Assembly (NCBI GenBank): GCA_004353515.1
Contig: SMNZ01000004.1
Location: 248,001 to 312,000, forward strand
DNA: 64,000 nt
Direction of reading: 5' to 3'
From: Alteromonadaceae bacterium M269
GTDB lineage: Bacteria > Pseudomonadota > Gammaproteobacteria > Enterobacterales > Alteromonadaceae
Shown here: piece by piece, positions 54,429 through 63,828 of the stretch
How positions within the stretch are numbered: the stretch's first letter is position 1
Layout of the letters: the number at the start of each line of letters is the position of its first letter
Program-made: the position numbers and the translations under genes
The notes under the pieces: model-generated
Told to the model about the DNA's origin: nothing
The model's input: only the letters and a program-made list of their open reading frames with translations
The model's database searches: none

Positions 54429-54863
54429 TTATTCGCCATAACCTTTTGCGTGGCTCAGCTGCAATTTACCGCGAACAAAGACTCCATTACCTCGTCCAAT
54501 CTCTCGGTCTTCAGAATCATATACCACTGCCTCAGCAATAAACTGCGTTTTGTTTTTACTTACAACTTTACCAACTGCTTTGAGTTGCCCTTCTGATACC
54601 GGCCTAGTTAGATAGGTAGTAAATGACGTGGTTAGTACGAAAAACTCCTGTTCAAGTGAATTAGCAGCGAAGAAAGCGGCATCATCTAGCATCTTAAAAT
54701 ACACAGAACCATGCACCCCACCGCCAGAATGGTGATATTGCTCAGACAATTCTATTTGAATCTCGGCCTGCCCTTCTGAAACGGTCATCGTTGGTTGGAA
54801 GATAGTATTGATAGGCGCTGCAGCATACATGCTTTCTAACGCTCTAAAGTGCATTTCACTCAT
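54429..54863 (-). CDS. PaaI-family hotdog thioesterase
   Basis: A 144-residue hotdog-fold protein: QYHHSGGGVHGSVYFKMLDD holds the active-site region with the His-Gly turn and Asp, and TTSFTTYLTRPVSEGQLKAV is the second strand pair. The family cleaves acyl- or phenylacetyl-CoA thioesters; substrate unknown. It begins 18 bases after the sensor kinase, so may be read from the same transcript. Confidence 0.85.
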   Translation of the reverse strand: MSEMHFRALESMYAAAPINTIFQPTMTVSEGQAEIQIELSEQYHHSGGGVHGSVYFKMLDDAAFFAANSLEQEFFVLTTSFTTYLTRPVSEGQLKAVGKVVSKNKTQFIAEAVVYDSEDREIGRGNGVFVRGKLQLSHAKGYGE

Positions 54864-54881
54864 AGACTAGGATCTCTTGAT

Positions 54882-56207
54882 CTATATTGTTTTAAAAAAT
54901 CGTGACGGTATATGAACCTCAAACACCGTCTTATCACTTTCACTGTCCAGCTGATAACTAAACTCGTGCAAATTGAGTATATCTCGAGCCAGTGTCAAAC
55001 CAAGCCCCTGTCCTGAAGGCTTCGAGGTATAAAACGGTTGAAAAAGATGTTCTTTGGCTTCTTTATCGAGTCCGCTACCATTATCAGTGATGGACAGGAC
55101 GATGGCTTGTTTTATTAGCGATACATTGATGCTTACCACACCACCATCATCGACTGCCTCCAAGGCGTTTTTCACAATGTTAATCAACACCTGTTCCAAC
55201 AAATTCTGATCCAGATCGACTTGAGGAAGCCCTTGTTCTATATCAACCTCAAACTGAATCTGTCGTTCAACACAAGCCGGCCTAAAAATAATGGCGATAG
55301 GCTCAACCAAATCTTCGATACTGGTGTAGTGCTTATCAGGCTCAGGTATCCTAGCGAGGCTCGCCAATCTGTGTGTAAACTCGTTGAGGTGACTATTACG
55401 CGTAATGAGCACATCTATCGCATGACTAAAATCTTGTCTGTCACTCTCTTCGAGTTCATCCCCATAGGACTGGCACGAATGCAACAATGAGTTAGTTGCA
55501 GCAACCGTGTTGTTCACTTCATGCGAGACCATTCGGATCAACTTCTCATAAGCACCACGTTCACTGCGTTGAAGTTCACGCGTGACATCCTCAATCAAAT
55601 AATAGGATCGAGGGAAGCCTCTGTCGTTAAACTCGCCGTGATGACACCTTAGCCTCTGCCCGGTAGGGCTGTTCCATAACTCGGATGTCCACAAATCTAA
55701 CTGCTCCAGATGGGCTGCGATTGGAGTATTCAACTGATTAAGGTTTTGCCCTTTTAGCTTGTCAGTCGGTAAGTTGAGAAAACGTTCAGAGCTTGGGTTG
55801 GTTACATGAATTTGGCGTTCAAAATTCAAAATCATCACACCAATAGGAGATACCTGCAGAAAGCGTTCTAGAAAGCCCCGCTGTTCTCCTAACGCTAACC
55901 TTTCTTGTTGGAGGCGCGACAACATTTGATTGTACACATCGACCAACTCATCCATTTCTTTCTGACCTGTTGAACGATAACGCGCATTATATTCACCCGC
56001 ATGTATTACATCAGAAAAAGCCTGCACAAACTCTAAAGGTCGAGCTCCACGTTTGATGAATCGCGCTCCAATTAGGAAGGATAAAATCACCAGAGCTTCA
56101 GCAATAAAAAACCACCAACCAAGCTGCTCCCGATAAACGATCAGCGCAGCAATAACAGCGGAGTGAATACTGATTAAGTAGAGATAAAATGCGGTTTTAC
56201 TCTTCAC
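54882..56207 (-). CDS. NtrY-like sensor histidine kinase
   Basis: A 441-residue membrane kinase with two closely spaced N-terminal helices (about 5-22 and 28-46) and almost no periplasmic loop. A HAMP-like region and a PAS domain (about 110-200, VSPIGVMILNFERQ) follow. The dimerisation domain has its His in MVSHEVNNTVAATNS, and the ATPase domain has TDNGSGLD and SGQGLGLTLA. Without a periplasmic domain it may sense a membrane or cytoplasmic cue. Starts at GTG overlapping the activator's TGA by four bases. Partner of the adjacent sigma-54 activator. Confidence 0.9.
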   Translation of the reverse strand: MKSKTAFYLYLISIHSAVIAALIVYREQLGWWFFIAEALVILSFLIGARFIKRGARPLEFVQAFSDVIHAGEYNARYRSTGQKEMDELVDVYNQMLSRLQQERLALGEQRGFLERFLQVSPIGVMILNFERQIHVTNPSSERFLNLPTDKLKGQNLNQLNTPIAAHLEQLDLWTSELWNSPTGQRLRCHHGEFNDRGFPRSYYLIEDVTRELQRSERGAYEKLIRMVSHEVNNTVAATNSLLHSCQSYGDELEESDRQDFSHAIDVLITRNSHLNEFTHRLASLARIPEPDKHYTSIEDLVEPIAIIFRPACVERQIQFEVDIEQGLPQVDLDQNLLEQVLINIVKNALEAVDDGGVVSINVSLIKQAIVLSITDNGSGLDKEAKEHLFQPFYTSKPSGQGLGLTLARDILNLHEFSYQLDSESDKTVFEVHIPSRFFKTI

Positions 56208-57577
56208 ACCTCGATCTCATGTTTCTCAAGTCGTCGATATAGTGCCGCCCGACTTAACCCAAGCTCTTGAGCAACCCGTGTTAGATTATTGTCGTATTGT
56301 TCAAGCGCCCGAGTAATCATCAAAACTTCAACTTCACTCAAAGTCAACTGTCCAACTGGCGGCCATTGTGATTGTCTGCGTGGAGAGCTTTGCATGCCAA
56401 ACGCTTCAAAATCTTCTGCTTCTAGCAGCGGTTTTGCACTCAACAACACAGTGCGCTCCAACGTATGCTTCAACTGTCTGACATTACCCGACCAAGGCTG
56501 TCGTTGCAGCCAGCTCAATGCACTAGGTGCAAGCTCAGTTTCCGGCAGCTGATGAGTTTCTCTCAGTTCGCGCAGGTGGTGAGTTGCAATCGCTGGAATA
56601 TCACTACGACGTTCACTCAAAGCAGGGACTTCGAGACTGATCAAATTGAGTCGATAGTAGAGGTCTTCCCTAAATTCACCACGTTCAACCTGTTCAGCCA
56701 AATTCCGGTTGGTTGCCGCTATCACTCGAAAATCTGAGGTCGAGGTTTGGTCACTGCCCACAGGTTGAAACCTTCTATCTTGCAATACGCGTAATAGCTT
56801 CACCTGTGAGACTTTATCAAGCTCACCGACTTCATCTAAAAACAACGTTCCACCGTTCGCTTCTTCAATGCGTCCTTTGCGGTCGCGTTTAGCATCGGTA
56901 AAAGCGCCTTTAACATGCCCAAAAAGCTCACTTTCAAAGAGTGCAGAAGGAATTGCACCTAAGTTAACTTTGATTAAAGGCTTGTCCGAGCGCGAGCTGT
57001 TGGCATGAATAGCATCCGCGATAAGCTCTTTCCCGGTTCCGCTTTCACCTAAAATCAAAACACCGGCATCCGTTTTCGCCACGCGACTAATGGCCGTTAG
57101 CACATTCAACAAGCTAGGTGCTTGACCAATAATATTGGAAAACTCATAAGCTTTGTCCAAGCTTTCTCGATTTTGACTGTGAGCAGATGGCGTGTCTTCA
57201 GCGAGATCAAGTGTGGTCTTTACCACTTGCAAGAGCCTATCGTTATCCCAAGGCTTAGTAATAAAGTCAGCGGCCCCAACTTTCATCCCCTCTACCGCTA
57301 AATCAATAGAACCCCAGGCAGTCATGAGAATGACGGGAATAGAAGGCCATTGCTTTTTAATTTGAGTAATCAGCTCTAGCCCTTCGTCACCACTGGTTTC
57401 ACGGGTGAAGTTCATGTCTTGAACAATGAGCCTAGGCTCTTGTTCCGATAAAAAGGTCAACGCCTCTTTGGGATCACTGCAAGAAGCAGACATAATGCCT
57501 GCTTTCTTAAATAACAAGGTCAATGATGCTGTCACTGATGGGTCATCATCAACGATTAAAACGTCAGTTTGGATCAT
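56204..57577 (-). CDS. NtrC-family sigma-54-dependent response regulator
   Basis: A 457-residue activator. The receiver has Asp54 in an unusual IVQDMNFTRETSGDEGLEL context rather than D-x-x-MP-x-x-DG, and KPWDN. The AAA+ domain has Walker A GESGTGKEL and Walker B GGTLFLDEVGEL. The sigma-54 contact loop reads GAFTDA, not the usual GAFTGA. A Fis-type helix-turn-helix (NNLTRVAQELGLSRAALYRR) closes it. It lies in the exporter operon, follows the second permease by 24 bases and overlaps the kinase. Probable target: the sigma-54 promoter at 62004-62019. Confidence 0.92.
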   Translation of the reverse strand: MIQTDVLIVDDDPSVTASLTLLFKKAGIMSASCSDPKEALTFLSEQEPRLIVQDMNFTRETSGDEGLELITQIKKQWPSIPVILMTAWGSIDLAVEGMKVGAADFITKPWDNDRLLQVVKTTLDLAEDTPSAHSQNRESLDKAYEFSNIIGQAPSLLNVLTAISRVAKTDAGVLILGESGTGKELIADAIHANSSRSDKPLIKVNLGAIPSALFESELFGHVKGAFTDAKRDRKGRIEEANGGTLFLDEVGELDKVSQVKLLRVLQDRRFQPVGSDQTSTSDFRVIAATNRNLAEQVERGEFREDLYYRLNLISLEVPALSERRSDIPAIATHHLRELRETHQLPETELAPSALSWLQRQPWSGNVRQLKHTLERTVLLSAKPLLEAEDFEAFGMQSSPRRQSQWPPVGQLTLSEVEVLMITRALEQYDNNLTRVAQELGLSRAALYRRLEKHEIEV

Positions 57578-57601
57578 ACCTCTCCAGGATACAGGTTTGG
57601 T

Positions 57602-58777
57602 TTATTCATATCGCAGTGCCTCCGATGGCGTATACCTTGCCGCAATGTAACTCGGATAGTAGGCGGCAAAAAACGACAACGCAAATATCATTAGTGCAGA
57701 TAAAACGAGAGCCATTGGTGTTGTCTGCCAATTGATAGCATCAATAAGTTCTAGCATGGGTAGTTGTGCGGCAAGCACACCACCAATAATGACGCCTAGC
57801 CCAGTAACGGCCAGCATTTCACCAATGATTTGCATACGCACATTACCACTAGGTGCCCCTAGTGCTCTTCGTAAACCTATCTCTTGTGTTCGACGTAAGA
57901 CATCCTGCCACAAGACACCAATAAGGCCCATAGCAACCATCAGCAGAAAAAAGCCAGCCAAGACAGTAGCAATACGAATAGGAGTGAGCACATTAGCATG
58001 ATGTTGCTCGCGCAGTTCACTCCAAGGAACAATCCCCATATCCCAATGAGGTGCAATAGATTTGGCCGTATTCAGCACCAATTCTTCATCACTGACAGGT
58101 GTTCCTGGCGCCATTTTGACGAATAAAGTGGTGACATTATTTCCGGGGTTACTCAAGTCGAGACTACCGATGGTATAGGACACTTGCTCGGTGAACTCAC
58201 CTCTCTGACGATAGTCTTCAAAAACGCCAACGATACGAAACTCAGACTCACCGTCAACAATGACTCGGTTAACGGCGTTAACATCATCCTCAAAGAAACG
58301 ATCCCTCATGTACCGATTGATGGCAACAACGGCTTTTTGAGGTTCCGATTCTCCAGCCAAAGGCCAGCGACCATCAATGAGTTTAATGCCTAAGGTTTCC
58401 TGCGCACCATCACTGAATAAATTTCGGTAAACACGCTCAGTGCTATCTTTTGCAGGCAGCCGAGTTGTCCAGCTCCAATTACGAAACGCAGGTGCTGACT
58501 GAGCATGCGTACTCACAACGTTAGGTAAGGCATTCAGTGCATTGATTACATCGGGCAATATCTGGGTGTCTTTGTCCTGCCAGCGTCCATCTATACGCAA
58601 ACTGATTTCCCAAACATTGTCGTAGTTATAACCGAGTGGACGCTGATAGTTGCTCCACAAATGGTAGCCAACACTAATCAATACAAACAACGCAAAGAAA
58701 GCGATGATAACTTCTAACATCACCAAGCTATTAGCCCAACGTCTATTCCAAGTTAAGGTTAAGATATGTTTAAGCAT
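57602..58777 (-). CDS. ABC transporter permease, MacB/FtsX type, second copy
   Basis: A 391-residue permease with one N-terminal helix (about 14-36), a large periplasmic domain of about 220 residues and three C-terminal helices separated by RRTQEIGLRRALGAPSGNVR. That segment is the coupling-helix motif of the MacB/FtsX superfamily. It overlaps the first permease by eight bases. The two permeases would form a heterodimer rather than the homodimer of MacB. Confidence 0.9.
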   Translation of the reverse strand: MLKHILTLTWNRRWANSLVMLEVIIAFFALFVLISVGYHLWSNYQRPLGYNYDNVWEISLRIDGRWQDKDTQILPDVINALNALPNVVSTHAQSAPAFRNWSWTTRLPAKDSTERVYRNLFSDGAQETLGIKLIDGRWPLAGESEPQKAVVAINRYMRDRFFEDDVNAVNRVIVDGESEFRIVGVFEDYRQRGEFTEQVSYTIGSLDLSNPGNNVTTLFVKMAPGTPVSDEELVLNTAKSIAPHWDMGIVPWSELREQHHANVLTPIRIATVLAGFFLLMVAMGLIGVLWQDVLRRTQEIGLRRALGAPSGNVRMQIIGEMLAVTGLGVIIGGVLAAQLPMLELIDAINWQTTPMALVLSALMIFALSFFAAYYPSYIAARYTPSEALRYE

Positions 58778-60020
58778 GGCGATGCCCTCCTCTCAATGCA
58801 TTAGCCGGTGCCAACTTTGACATTCGCCACGCTGGATAAACACCTGACAACAAACCGAATACCAGAATTAATCCAAGTCCAGCCATAAATACCCCTAAAC
58901 TCATACTCAACTGCCCATAGCGAATAAGCGTATTGTTCATAAAAGCTAACACCCAAGGTGCAATCACAAAGGCAACAACGCCACCTATGGTAGTCACTAC
59001 TAGAGTCTCTACTAAAAACTGTCCCACTAATAGACGGTTTGATGCCCCAGCAGCTTTGCGTAAACCAATTTCTGGTGCACGTTCCAAAATTCGACTGACA
59101 TTGAGATTAATCATGTTAATGGCTGGCAGTAACATAAAGACCAAAGTAATGGCAGCAATAACACTGATAAAGGTCGACGCATGACTGAGGTTCGTGCAAT
59201 TTTCACCCAGAAACTTATTCGAGACATTGTCCAAAGGTGTTTTAGCTAAAAACAAAGCCTGCTCGTAGCGAGTTGGGTCAGGCACATATTCAAATTGAGA
59301 CGCTAAGTCTTGCGTTTCACGGGCCATTAAATCGCGCTTGCTTGCATCCTCGATCCAAACTAAGACCTGACCATCACCAATCCACTCCTTTTGATAATTA
59401 GCCGATGGCGCTGTTGTTAAGGGTACCCAAATATCGCTAAAGGATGTTCGGCTCGTTTCAGGTTCGTCTTCGACCACACCTATAACATTGAAGGTCTGAC
59501 CGTTTATCCTAAGCGACTGGTTTAACGGGCTTTCACCGGCGAAGTATTGCTCTCGAAGAGACTCGTTAATCACCGCAACGAATTGGCCATTTTCAAGCTC
59601 TGCTTGATCATACCAACGACCTTCTAACAACTGATGTTGCATGATCTCCCAATAAGTTGCATCTGTTCGACGTATCGCAAAATTCAGTTTCTGTCCTTGC
59701 TGAAAGACTACTGCTGAATGTGCACTTGTAGAAAAACTTATCTTGTCGGGTGTTTGCATTGGCTGAAGGTGGCGAGTATAGAATTGATGGCCAACACCAC
59801 CATTTCTGGTATTTCTCTCACCGGTAAAGCACATCTCATCTATCACTAGATATTGTTCAGTGTTCCGAGCCGCTTTTTTAGGATTCAAACCCGAGTTCAA
59901 AGCGGCAACACCGACAATCAACGTCAGTAAAGTAATCACAATGCCAAAAATGTTAACGAAGGCCATAAATTTGCGCCGCCACAAAACCACTAAGGCCATT
60001 TTGAAGTAATGACTCAACAT
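58770..60020 (-). CDS. ABC transporter permease, MacB/FtsX type, first copy
   Basis: A 416-residue permease of the MacB/FtsX superfamily. One N-terminal helix (about 18-40), a periplasmic domain of about 230 residues and three C-terminal helices, with the coupling segment RAPEIGLRKAAGASNRLLVG. The periplasmic domain has Cys near position 63 and position 276, which may pair (MCFTGE, ENCTNL). It follows the ATPase by 12 bases. With its neighbour it forms the transmembrane part of an exporter driven by periplasmic shape changes. Confidence 0.9.
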   Translation of the reverse strand: MLSHYFKMALVVLWRRKFMAFVNIFGIVITLLTLIVGVAALNSGLNPKKAARNTEQYLVIDEMCFTGERNTRNGGVGHQFYTRHLQPMQTPDKISFSTSAHSAVVFQQGQKLNFAIRRTDATYWEIMQHQLLEGRWYDQAELENGQFVAVINESLREQYFAGESPLNQSLRINGQTFNVIGVVEDEPETSRTSFSDIWVPLTTAPSANYQKEWIGDGQVLVWIEDASKRDLMARETQDLASQFEYVPDPTRYEQALFLAKTPLDNVSNKFLGENCTNLSHASTFISVIAAITLVFMLLPAINMINLNVSRILERAPEIGLRKAAGASNRLLVGQFLVETLVVTTIGGVVAFVIAPWVLAFMNNTLIRYGQLSMSLGVFMAGLGLILVFGLLSGVYPAWRMSKLAPANALRGGHRHA

Positions 60021-60032
60021 GGGAAGCTCTCC

Positions 60033-60725
60033 TTAGTGCACTAATTGCCCATCAAAAACACGTACTGTCCGCTGTGTTTGATCAGCCTGTTCTCTGTCAT
60101 GTGTCACCATGACAATGGTCGTGCCGCGATTTTCGTTGAGATCAAACAAGATAGACATAATCTCGTTCCCCATATGGCTGTCGAGATTACCTGTTGGCTC
60201 ATCCGCTAGAATCACAGGCGGTTCACCAACTATTGCCCTGGCAATAGCCACACGCTGTTGCTGACCACCAGACAACTGCGTTGGGAAATGGTTAACGCGT
60301 GCATCCAATCCCACAATTTTTAGGGCATTTAGGGCTCGTTCACGTCTTTCTTTATTAGACATGGGGCGATATAGAAGCGGCAAAGCGACATTATCAACAA
60401 CGCGTAAATCAGGGATAAGATGAAAGGTTTGAAAAACAAAGCCCAGCTTCTCATTACGAATAGGGGCAAGCGCTTTGTCACTGAGTTTATCCAGTGTCTT
60501 TCCTTCAAACTCAATAGTTCCGGTACTAGGTCGATCCAGCAGCCCCAACATATTTAAAAGTGTGCTCTTGCCACAGCCCGAAGGTCCCATAATAGAAATG
60601 AACTCACCTTTGTTGATTTCTAAGTTGATGTCTTTCAGTGCCAGCGTCTCTATCTGGTCGGTGTAATACATCTTTCGGATATTCTTTAACGTAATGAGAG
60701 GTTGTTGATTTAAGTTGTCTGACAT
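60033..60725 (-). CDS. ABC transporter ATPase, MacB/LolD type
   Basis: A 230-residue ATPase with Walker [11 protein letters not shown] loop ([12 protein letters not shown]), signature [15 protein letters not shown], Walker [14 protein letters not shown] and H loop MVTHDREQA. The TFHLIPDL segment and length fit the LolD/MacB group that drives tripartite exporters. I start at ATG 60725; an in-frame TTG five codons upstream overlaps the adaptor's stop. Middle gene of the exporter operon. Confidence 0.93.
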   Translation of the reverse strand: MSDNLNQQPLITLKNIRKMYYTDQIETLALKDINLEINKGEFISIMGPSGCGKSTLLNMLGLLDRPSTGTIEFEGKTLDKLSDKALAPIRNEKLGFVFQTFHLIPDLRVVDNVALPLLYRPMSNKERRERALNALKIVGLDARVNHFPTQLSGGQQQRVAIARAIVGEPPVILADEPTGNLDSHMGNEIMSILFDLNENRGTTIVMVTHDREQADQTQRTVRVFDGQLVH

Positions 60726-60736
60726 AATGATTTCAC

Positions 60737-61972
60737 TCAATTAAGTTGTAATCGGGTACGATTTTTGTGTTCTGGTAATTCGGAGAGAATAATGCGGTCA
60801 CCAGCCGATAATCCGTTCTTCACTTCAATAAAATTCTGATTCGCCAAACCAAATTCAATTGATGTACGCACGGCTTCTTGGTCAACGATTTTAAAAATGC
60901 TAGCTTTACCGACACCTGTTGCGGCAGGCCCGCGTTTGAGCATAAGAGTGTCGAGTCTTGTTGCTGTAATGATTTCAACATCCACGCGCTGATTGGCGCG
61001 TAAACCGGGTGCTTCACTGTTATTTAATGCAATCACCAAAGTCAGCGAAGTGTCAGCTTCATTAGCGAGGATACGTTGTAACTTCCCATCAAGGTTCCCC
61101 GCAGAAGACTGCACATTAACCCTCTGTCCGGATGCCAGTTGTGGAGCGTAAAAATCAGAAAGGGTCGCCTCAACCTGAAACGCATGTTGCCCTGCCACTG
61201 ACGCAAGAACATCTCCCACATTAAAACGCACACCAGGCTGGTCAGCCAAGGTTGTGATCAAGCCTTTACGTGGCGCTCGTACGGTGGCTAAGTCCACCAG
61301 CTTTGCCTGTTCATCACGTCGTTTTAACAGAATTGAAATATCCAACTCCATACGTTCAACCTCGGCAGCTTTACGTTTTTCCAACAGCTCCAAGGTCACA
61401 CCAAGTTGTTCAATTTCTACATTAGCGCGTTGGACATTCAGTTGAGCTTCCAACAGATCGCCCTCAGACGCAGCTCCGAGTTTGGATAGTCGTAGCATCC
61501 GACTTTCCTGAGCCTGTCGACTTTTTAAATCAATGATACGAAGCTTTCTATCAGAGTCAGCTTGATGGTATGCCTGATCCAGCTCCAGGCTTTTACTGCG
61601 CAATTGCGCTTGCGCCTGAACAATTTGGCCATTGAGATCATCCAGTGCAATTTGAGCGGCATCGACCTTTAGTTGAAGTAATACATCGCCCTCTTCCACT
61701 TCGTCGCCGAGATTAACAAGTACTTCCGTCACTTCTGCATCAATAGGCGCAGCAATTGTATCAGTAAAAGCTGGATGCAAAGACCCAACCGCACTGATAG
61801 AAGCATTCAAATCACCACGAACAACGGTACCAAATCGAATGTCATCGACACTTACACCAGGACGCACCGCATCACGAACCAAGTAACCAGCAACAGCCAA
61901 CACCGTTATTACTGTCAACATAGTGATCAGCTTTCGTCTCTTTGCATGTTGTGTATTTCTTATCCTATCCAT
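60737..61972 (-). CDS. periplasmic adaptor (HlyD/MacA-like) of an exporter
   Basis: A 411-residue membrane-fusion protein: an N-terminal anchor (LITMLTVITVLAVAGYLV), a split lipoyl domain (IAAPIDAEVTEVLVNLGDEV and APRKGLITTLADQPGVRF), a helical hairpin of about 130 residues with a coiled-coil pattern, and beta barrels. ATG 61972, with GAGAAGAG eight bases upstream, is preferred over a TTG twelve codons earlier. It heads the exporter operon; a partner outer-membrane channel (TolC-type) is not in the window. Confidence 0.92.
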   Translation of the reverse strand: MDRIRNTQHAKRRKLITMLTVITVLAVAGYLVRDAVRPGVSVDDIRFGTVVRGDLNASISAVGSLHPAFTDTIAAPIDAEVTEVLVNLGDEVEEGDVLLQLKVDAAQIALDDLNGQIVQAQAQLRSKSLELDQAYHQADSDRKLRIIDLKSRQAQESRMLRLSKLGAASEGDLLEAQLNVQRANVEIEQLGVTLELLEKRKAAEVERMELDISILLKRRDEQAKLVDLATVRAPRKGLITTLADQPGVRFNVGDVLASVAGQHAFQVEATLSDFYAPQLASGQRVNVQSSAGNLDGKLQRILANEADTSLTLVIALNNSEAPGLRANQRVDVEIITATRLDTLMLKRGPAATGVGKASIFKIVDQEAVRTSIEFGLANQNFIEVKNGLSAGDRIILSELPEHKNRTRLQLN

Positions 61973-62003
61973 AACCGAACTCTTCTCTAAGTTCAGTCTT
62001 ATA

Positions 62004-62019
62004 GACAAATACTATGCCA
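62004..62019 (-). promoter_or_regulatory. candidate sigma-54 promoter of the exporter operon
   Basis: Reverse-strand sequence TGGCATAGTATTTGTC matches the -24/-12 consensus TGGCACGNNNNTTGCW at both cores (TGGCA and TTG) with exact spacing; the usual C after TTG is T. The expected start point near 61992 lies about 20 bases before the adaptor ATG and its ribosome-binding site. An activator of the sigma-54 class is encoded in the same operon. Confidence 0.6.
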
Positions 62020-62126
62020 GCTTAACACGAAACAATTAAGCAGCTGTTTTAATTGGATTTTTTAAAATATAGGTAAGAATATTGTAGAAAGAAAATCGAA
62101 ATTGATCGTACGGCTATGAACAGCAC

Positions 62127-62142
62127 CGTCCGGTATCGGACG
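62127..62142. promoter_or_regulatory. palindrome, candidate activator site for the sigma-54 promoter
   Basis: CGTCCG and CGGACG are separated by GTAT, forming a perfect 6-base-arm dyad about 140 bases upstream of the predicted start point of the exporter operon, a usual distance for an NtrC-type enhancer. A related dyad (GTCC-N7-GGAC) lies at 62259-62273. Confidence 0.45.
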
Positions 62143-62258
62143 CTTACCTCCAGAAGTTGATCCGCCGCTTCAGAGAAACCTATTTTATGCAATTGAGAAG
62201 AAAGTAATTTTTTTACCAAGACAATAAACTCAAAGGCAAAAATAATGTCCAATATACC

Positions 62259-62273
62259 GTCCATGTATGGGAC
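62259..62273. promoter_or_regulatory. second GTCC/GGAC dyad near the start of the fibronectin-repeat gene
   Basis: GTCC and GGAC with a 7-base spacer resemble the site at 62127 (both follow C and contain GTAT). It lies about 270 bases from the exporter start point and just before the ribosome-binding site of the gene at 62306. It may be a second enhancer half or coincidental. Confidence 0.3.
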
Positions 62274-62305
62274 ACATTTTTATTTTCAACCTAACAAGGA
62301 AATGG

Positions 62306-63781
62306 ATGGTAGTTATGATTTTTTTCAAAAAACATTCCCCTCTTTTATCTTTAACACTTTATCTATTATTTTCCACCAGCTTTTTTAGCAATGACGCCAA
62401 CGCAGCCCAATGCGAGAGAAAATTTGCAAATGATAGGTCCTTTTATGAATGTGACGGCGTCGCAGTAACGCAGCGAGTAGGCGCTATAACGAATAGGCGC
62501 GTAACCGGAATAGATGACTTTCGAGTCTTAGAAGACCGTGTTATTTGGCGACACATTGAAAGAAGCAGTATTGGTTCACCAACCCAAACATCTCGTTCCC
62601 AATATTTTACAAATACCTTTTCGGGAGATAGCCTAACCAGTTTCACTCAACAGACGCTGAACAACTCAAGAAACCGACAGATATTGTCAGAAGTTCAAAC
62701 TGATGGCTCTAGAGCAGTTTGGCGATTCTCTGCGGAAAGTATTGGATCTTGCGGTGTAGCTTGCACGTCACAAGCCGCATACTATTATATTTGTTTAGGA
62801 GACCAAAGCTTTCCATCTAGACCCATTACTCAAATACAAAATAGAGGACTAGGTCGACAAGAAAGATTATCTAATTTCGTTTTTGACTTCGAGCTTAGTA
62901 GCGCAACATGGACATTCTTCAATGGAGTAAGCACAAACAACCATCAAAAAGATTTAGATCCTTGTGTCGCTCCAAGTTCACCAGCTTTTGTTGAAGCTAC
63001 TGTTAACGGTCAAACAGTCAATATCTCTTGGGATAATGTTACAGAAGCCACGCATTACGATAGAGAAGTTAGTATTAATGGCGCTAGCTGGCAAAATCGT
63101 AGAACATATGATCAGCCACAAACTTCAGCGGTCTTTACTAATCAACAACCTCGTGAGTATCAATATCGTGTAAGAGCTTGCAATGATATTGGATGTTCAG
63201 ACTGGACGGCATCAGGCCGTGTTTCTGTGCAAGCGACAATACCAACAGCACCTTCGTCAGTAAACGCTTCCGTAAGTAATAGCGATGACATCACTATTTC
63301 TTGGTCAAACGTCTCAATCGCTACACACTATGAGAGAGAAGTTAGGATAAACGGTGGCGGTTGGCAAAACAATAGACGCTACAATCAGCCTCAAACCTCG
63401 GTAACTTTTACGAATCAACAACCCCGTAGCTACCAGTATCGAGTAAGAGCTTGTAACGCAGCGGGATGCTCTGGTTGGACGTTCTCAGGACAAGTGACTG
63501 TGCAGGCAACATTACCGTCACCTCCTTCATCTGTCGGCGCAGTTATAAACAATGGTGATGATATTACTATCTCTTGGTCTAATGTTTCCATAGCAACACA
63601 TTATGAACGAGAAGTCAGTATCAATGGCGGCGCTTGGCAAAACAATAGAACCTATAACCAACCACAGACTTCAGTCACATTCTTCAATCAACAGTCACGT
63701 TCATATCGCTATCGCGTGAGAGCTTGCAATACAGCGGGATGTTCAGGTTGGAGAACATCAGGCAGCGTAACAGTTAACTAA
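62306..63781 (+). CDS. secreted protein with three fibronectin type III repeats
   Basis: A 491-residue exported protein with a signal peptide (SLTLYLLFSTSFFSNDANA). The first 200 residues are an unknown domain with about six Cys (QCERKF, FYECDG, GSCGVACT). Three fibronectin type III repeats of about 90 residues (roughly 62970-63240, 63240-63510, 63510-63778) follow. The repeats share blocks such as NVSIATHYEREV and YRVRACN-GCSGW; the last two are the closest. I start at ATG 62306, preceded by AAGGAA, not at ATG 62267, because the signal peptide then begins correctly. It is divergent from the exporter operon and may serve in adhesion or binding at the surface. Confidence 0.78.
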   Translation: MVVMIFFKKHSPLLSLTLYLLFSTSFFSNDANAAQCERKFANDRSFYECDGVAVTQRVGAITNRRVTGIDDFRVLEDRVIWRHIERSSIGSPTQTSRSQYFTNTFSGDSLTSFTQQTLNNSRNRQILSEVQTDGSRAVWRFSAESIGSCGVACTSQAAYYYICLGDQSFPSRPITQIQNRGLGRQERLSNFVFDFELSSATWTFFNGVSTNNHQKDLDPCVAPSSPAFVEATVNGQTVNISWDNVTEATHYDREVSINGASWQNRRTYDQPQTSAVFTNQQPREYQYRVRACNDIGCSDWTASGRVSVQATIPTAPSSVNASVSNSDDITISWSNVSIATHYEREVRINGGGWQNNRRYNQPQTSVTFTNQQPRSYQYRVRACNAAGCSGWTFSGQVTVQATLPSPPSSVGAVINNGDDITISWSNVSIATHYEREVSINGGAWQNNRTYNQPQTSVTFFNQQSRSYRYRVRACNTAGCSGWRTSGSVTVN

Positions 63782-63796
63782 GTGAATATGTAAGCA

Positions 63797-63826
63797 AGAG
63801 AGCTAACACCACATTAGCTCTCTTTT
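63797..63826. terminator. strong hairpin terminator between convergent genes
   Basis: Perfect 10-base arms AGAGAGCTAA and TTAGCTCTCT with a 7-base loop, the right arm running into TTTT. It follows the fibronectin-repeat gene by 15 bases, and two bases further on is the end of the convergent partial gene. It probably works in both directions. Confidence 0.85.
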
Positions 63827-63828
63827 AC

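Noticed and set aside
62049-62264. 71-codon reverse frame upstream of the exporter operon
   Set aside because: It covers the candidate enhancer dyad, lacks a ribosome-binding site and has no recognisable features.
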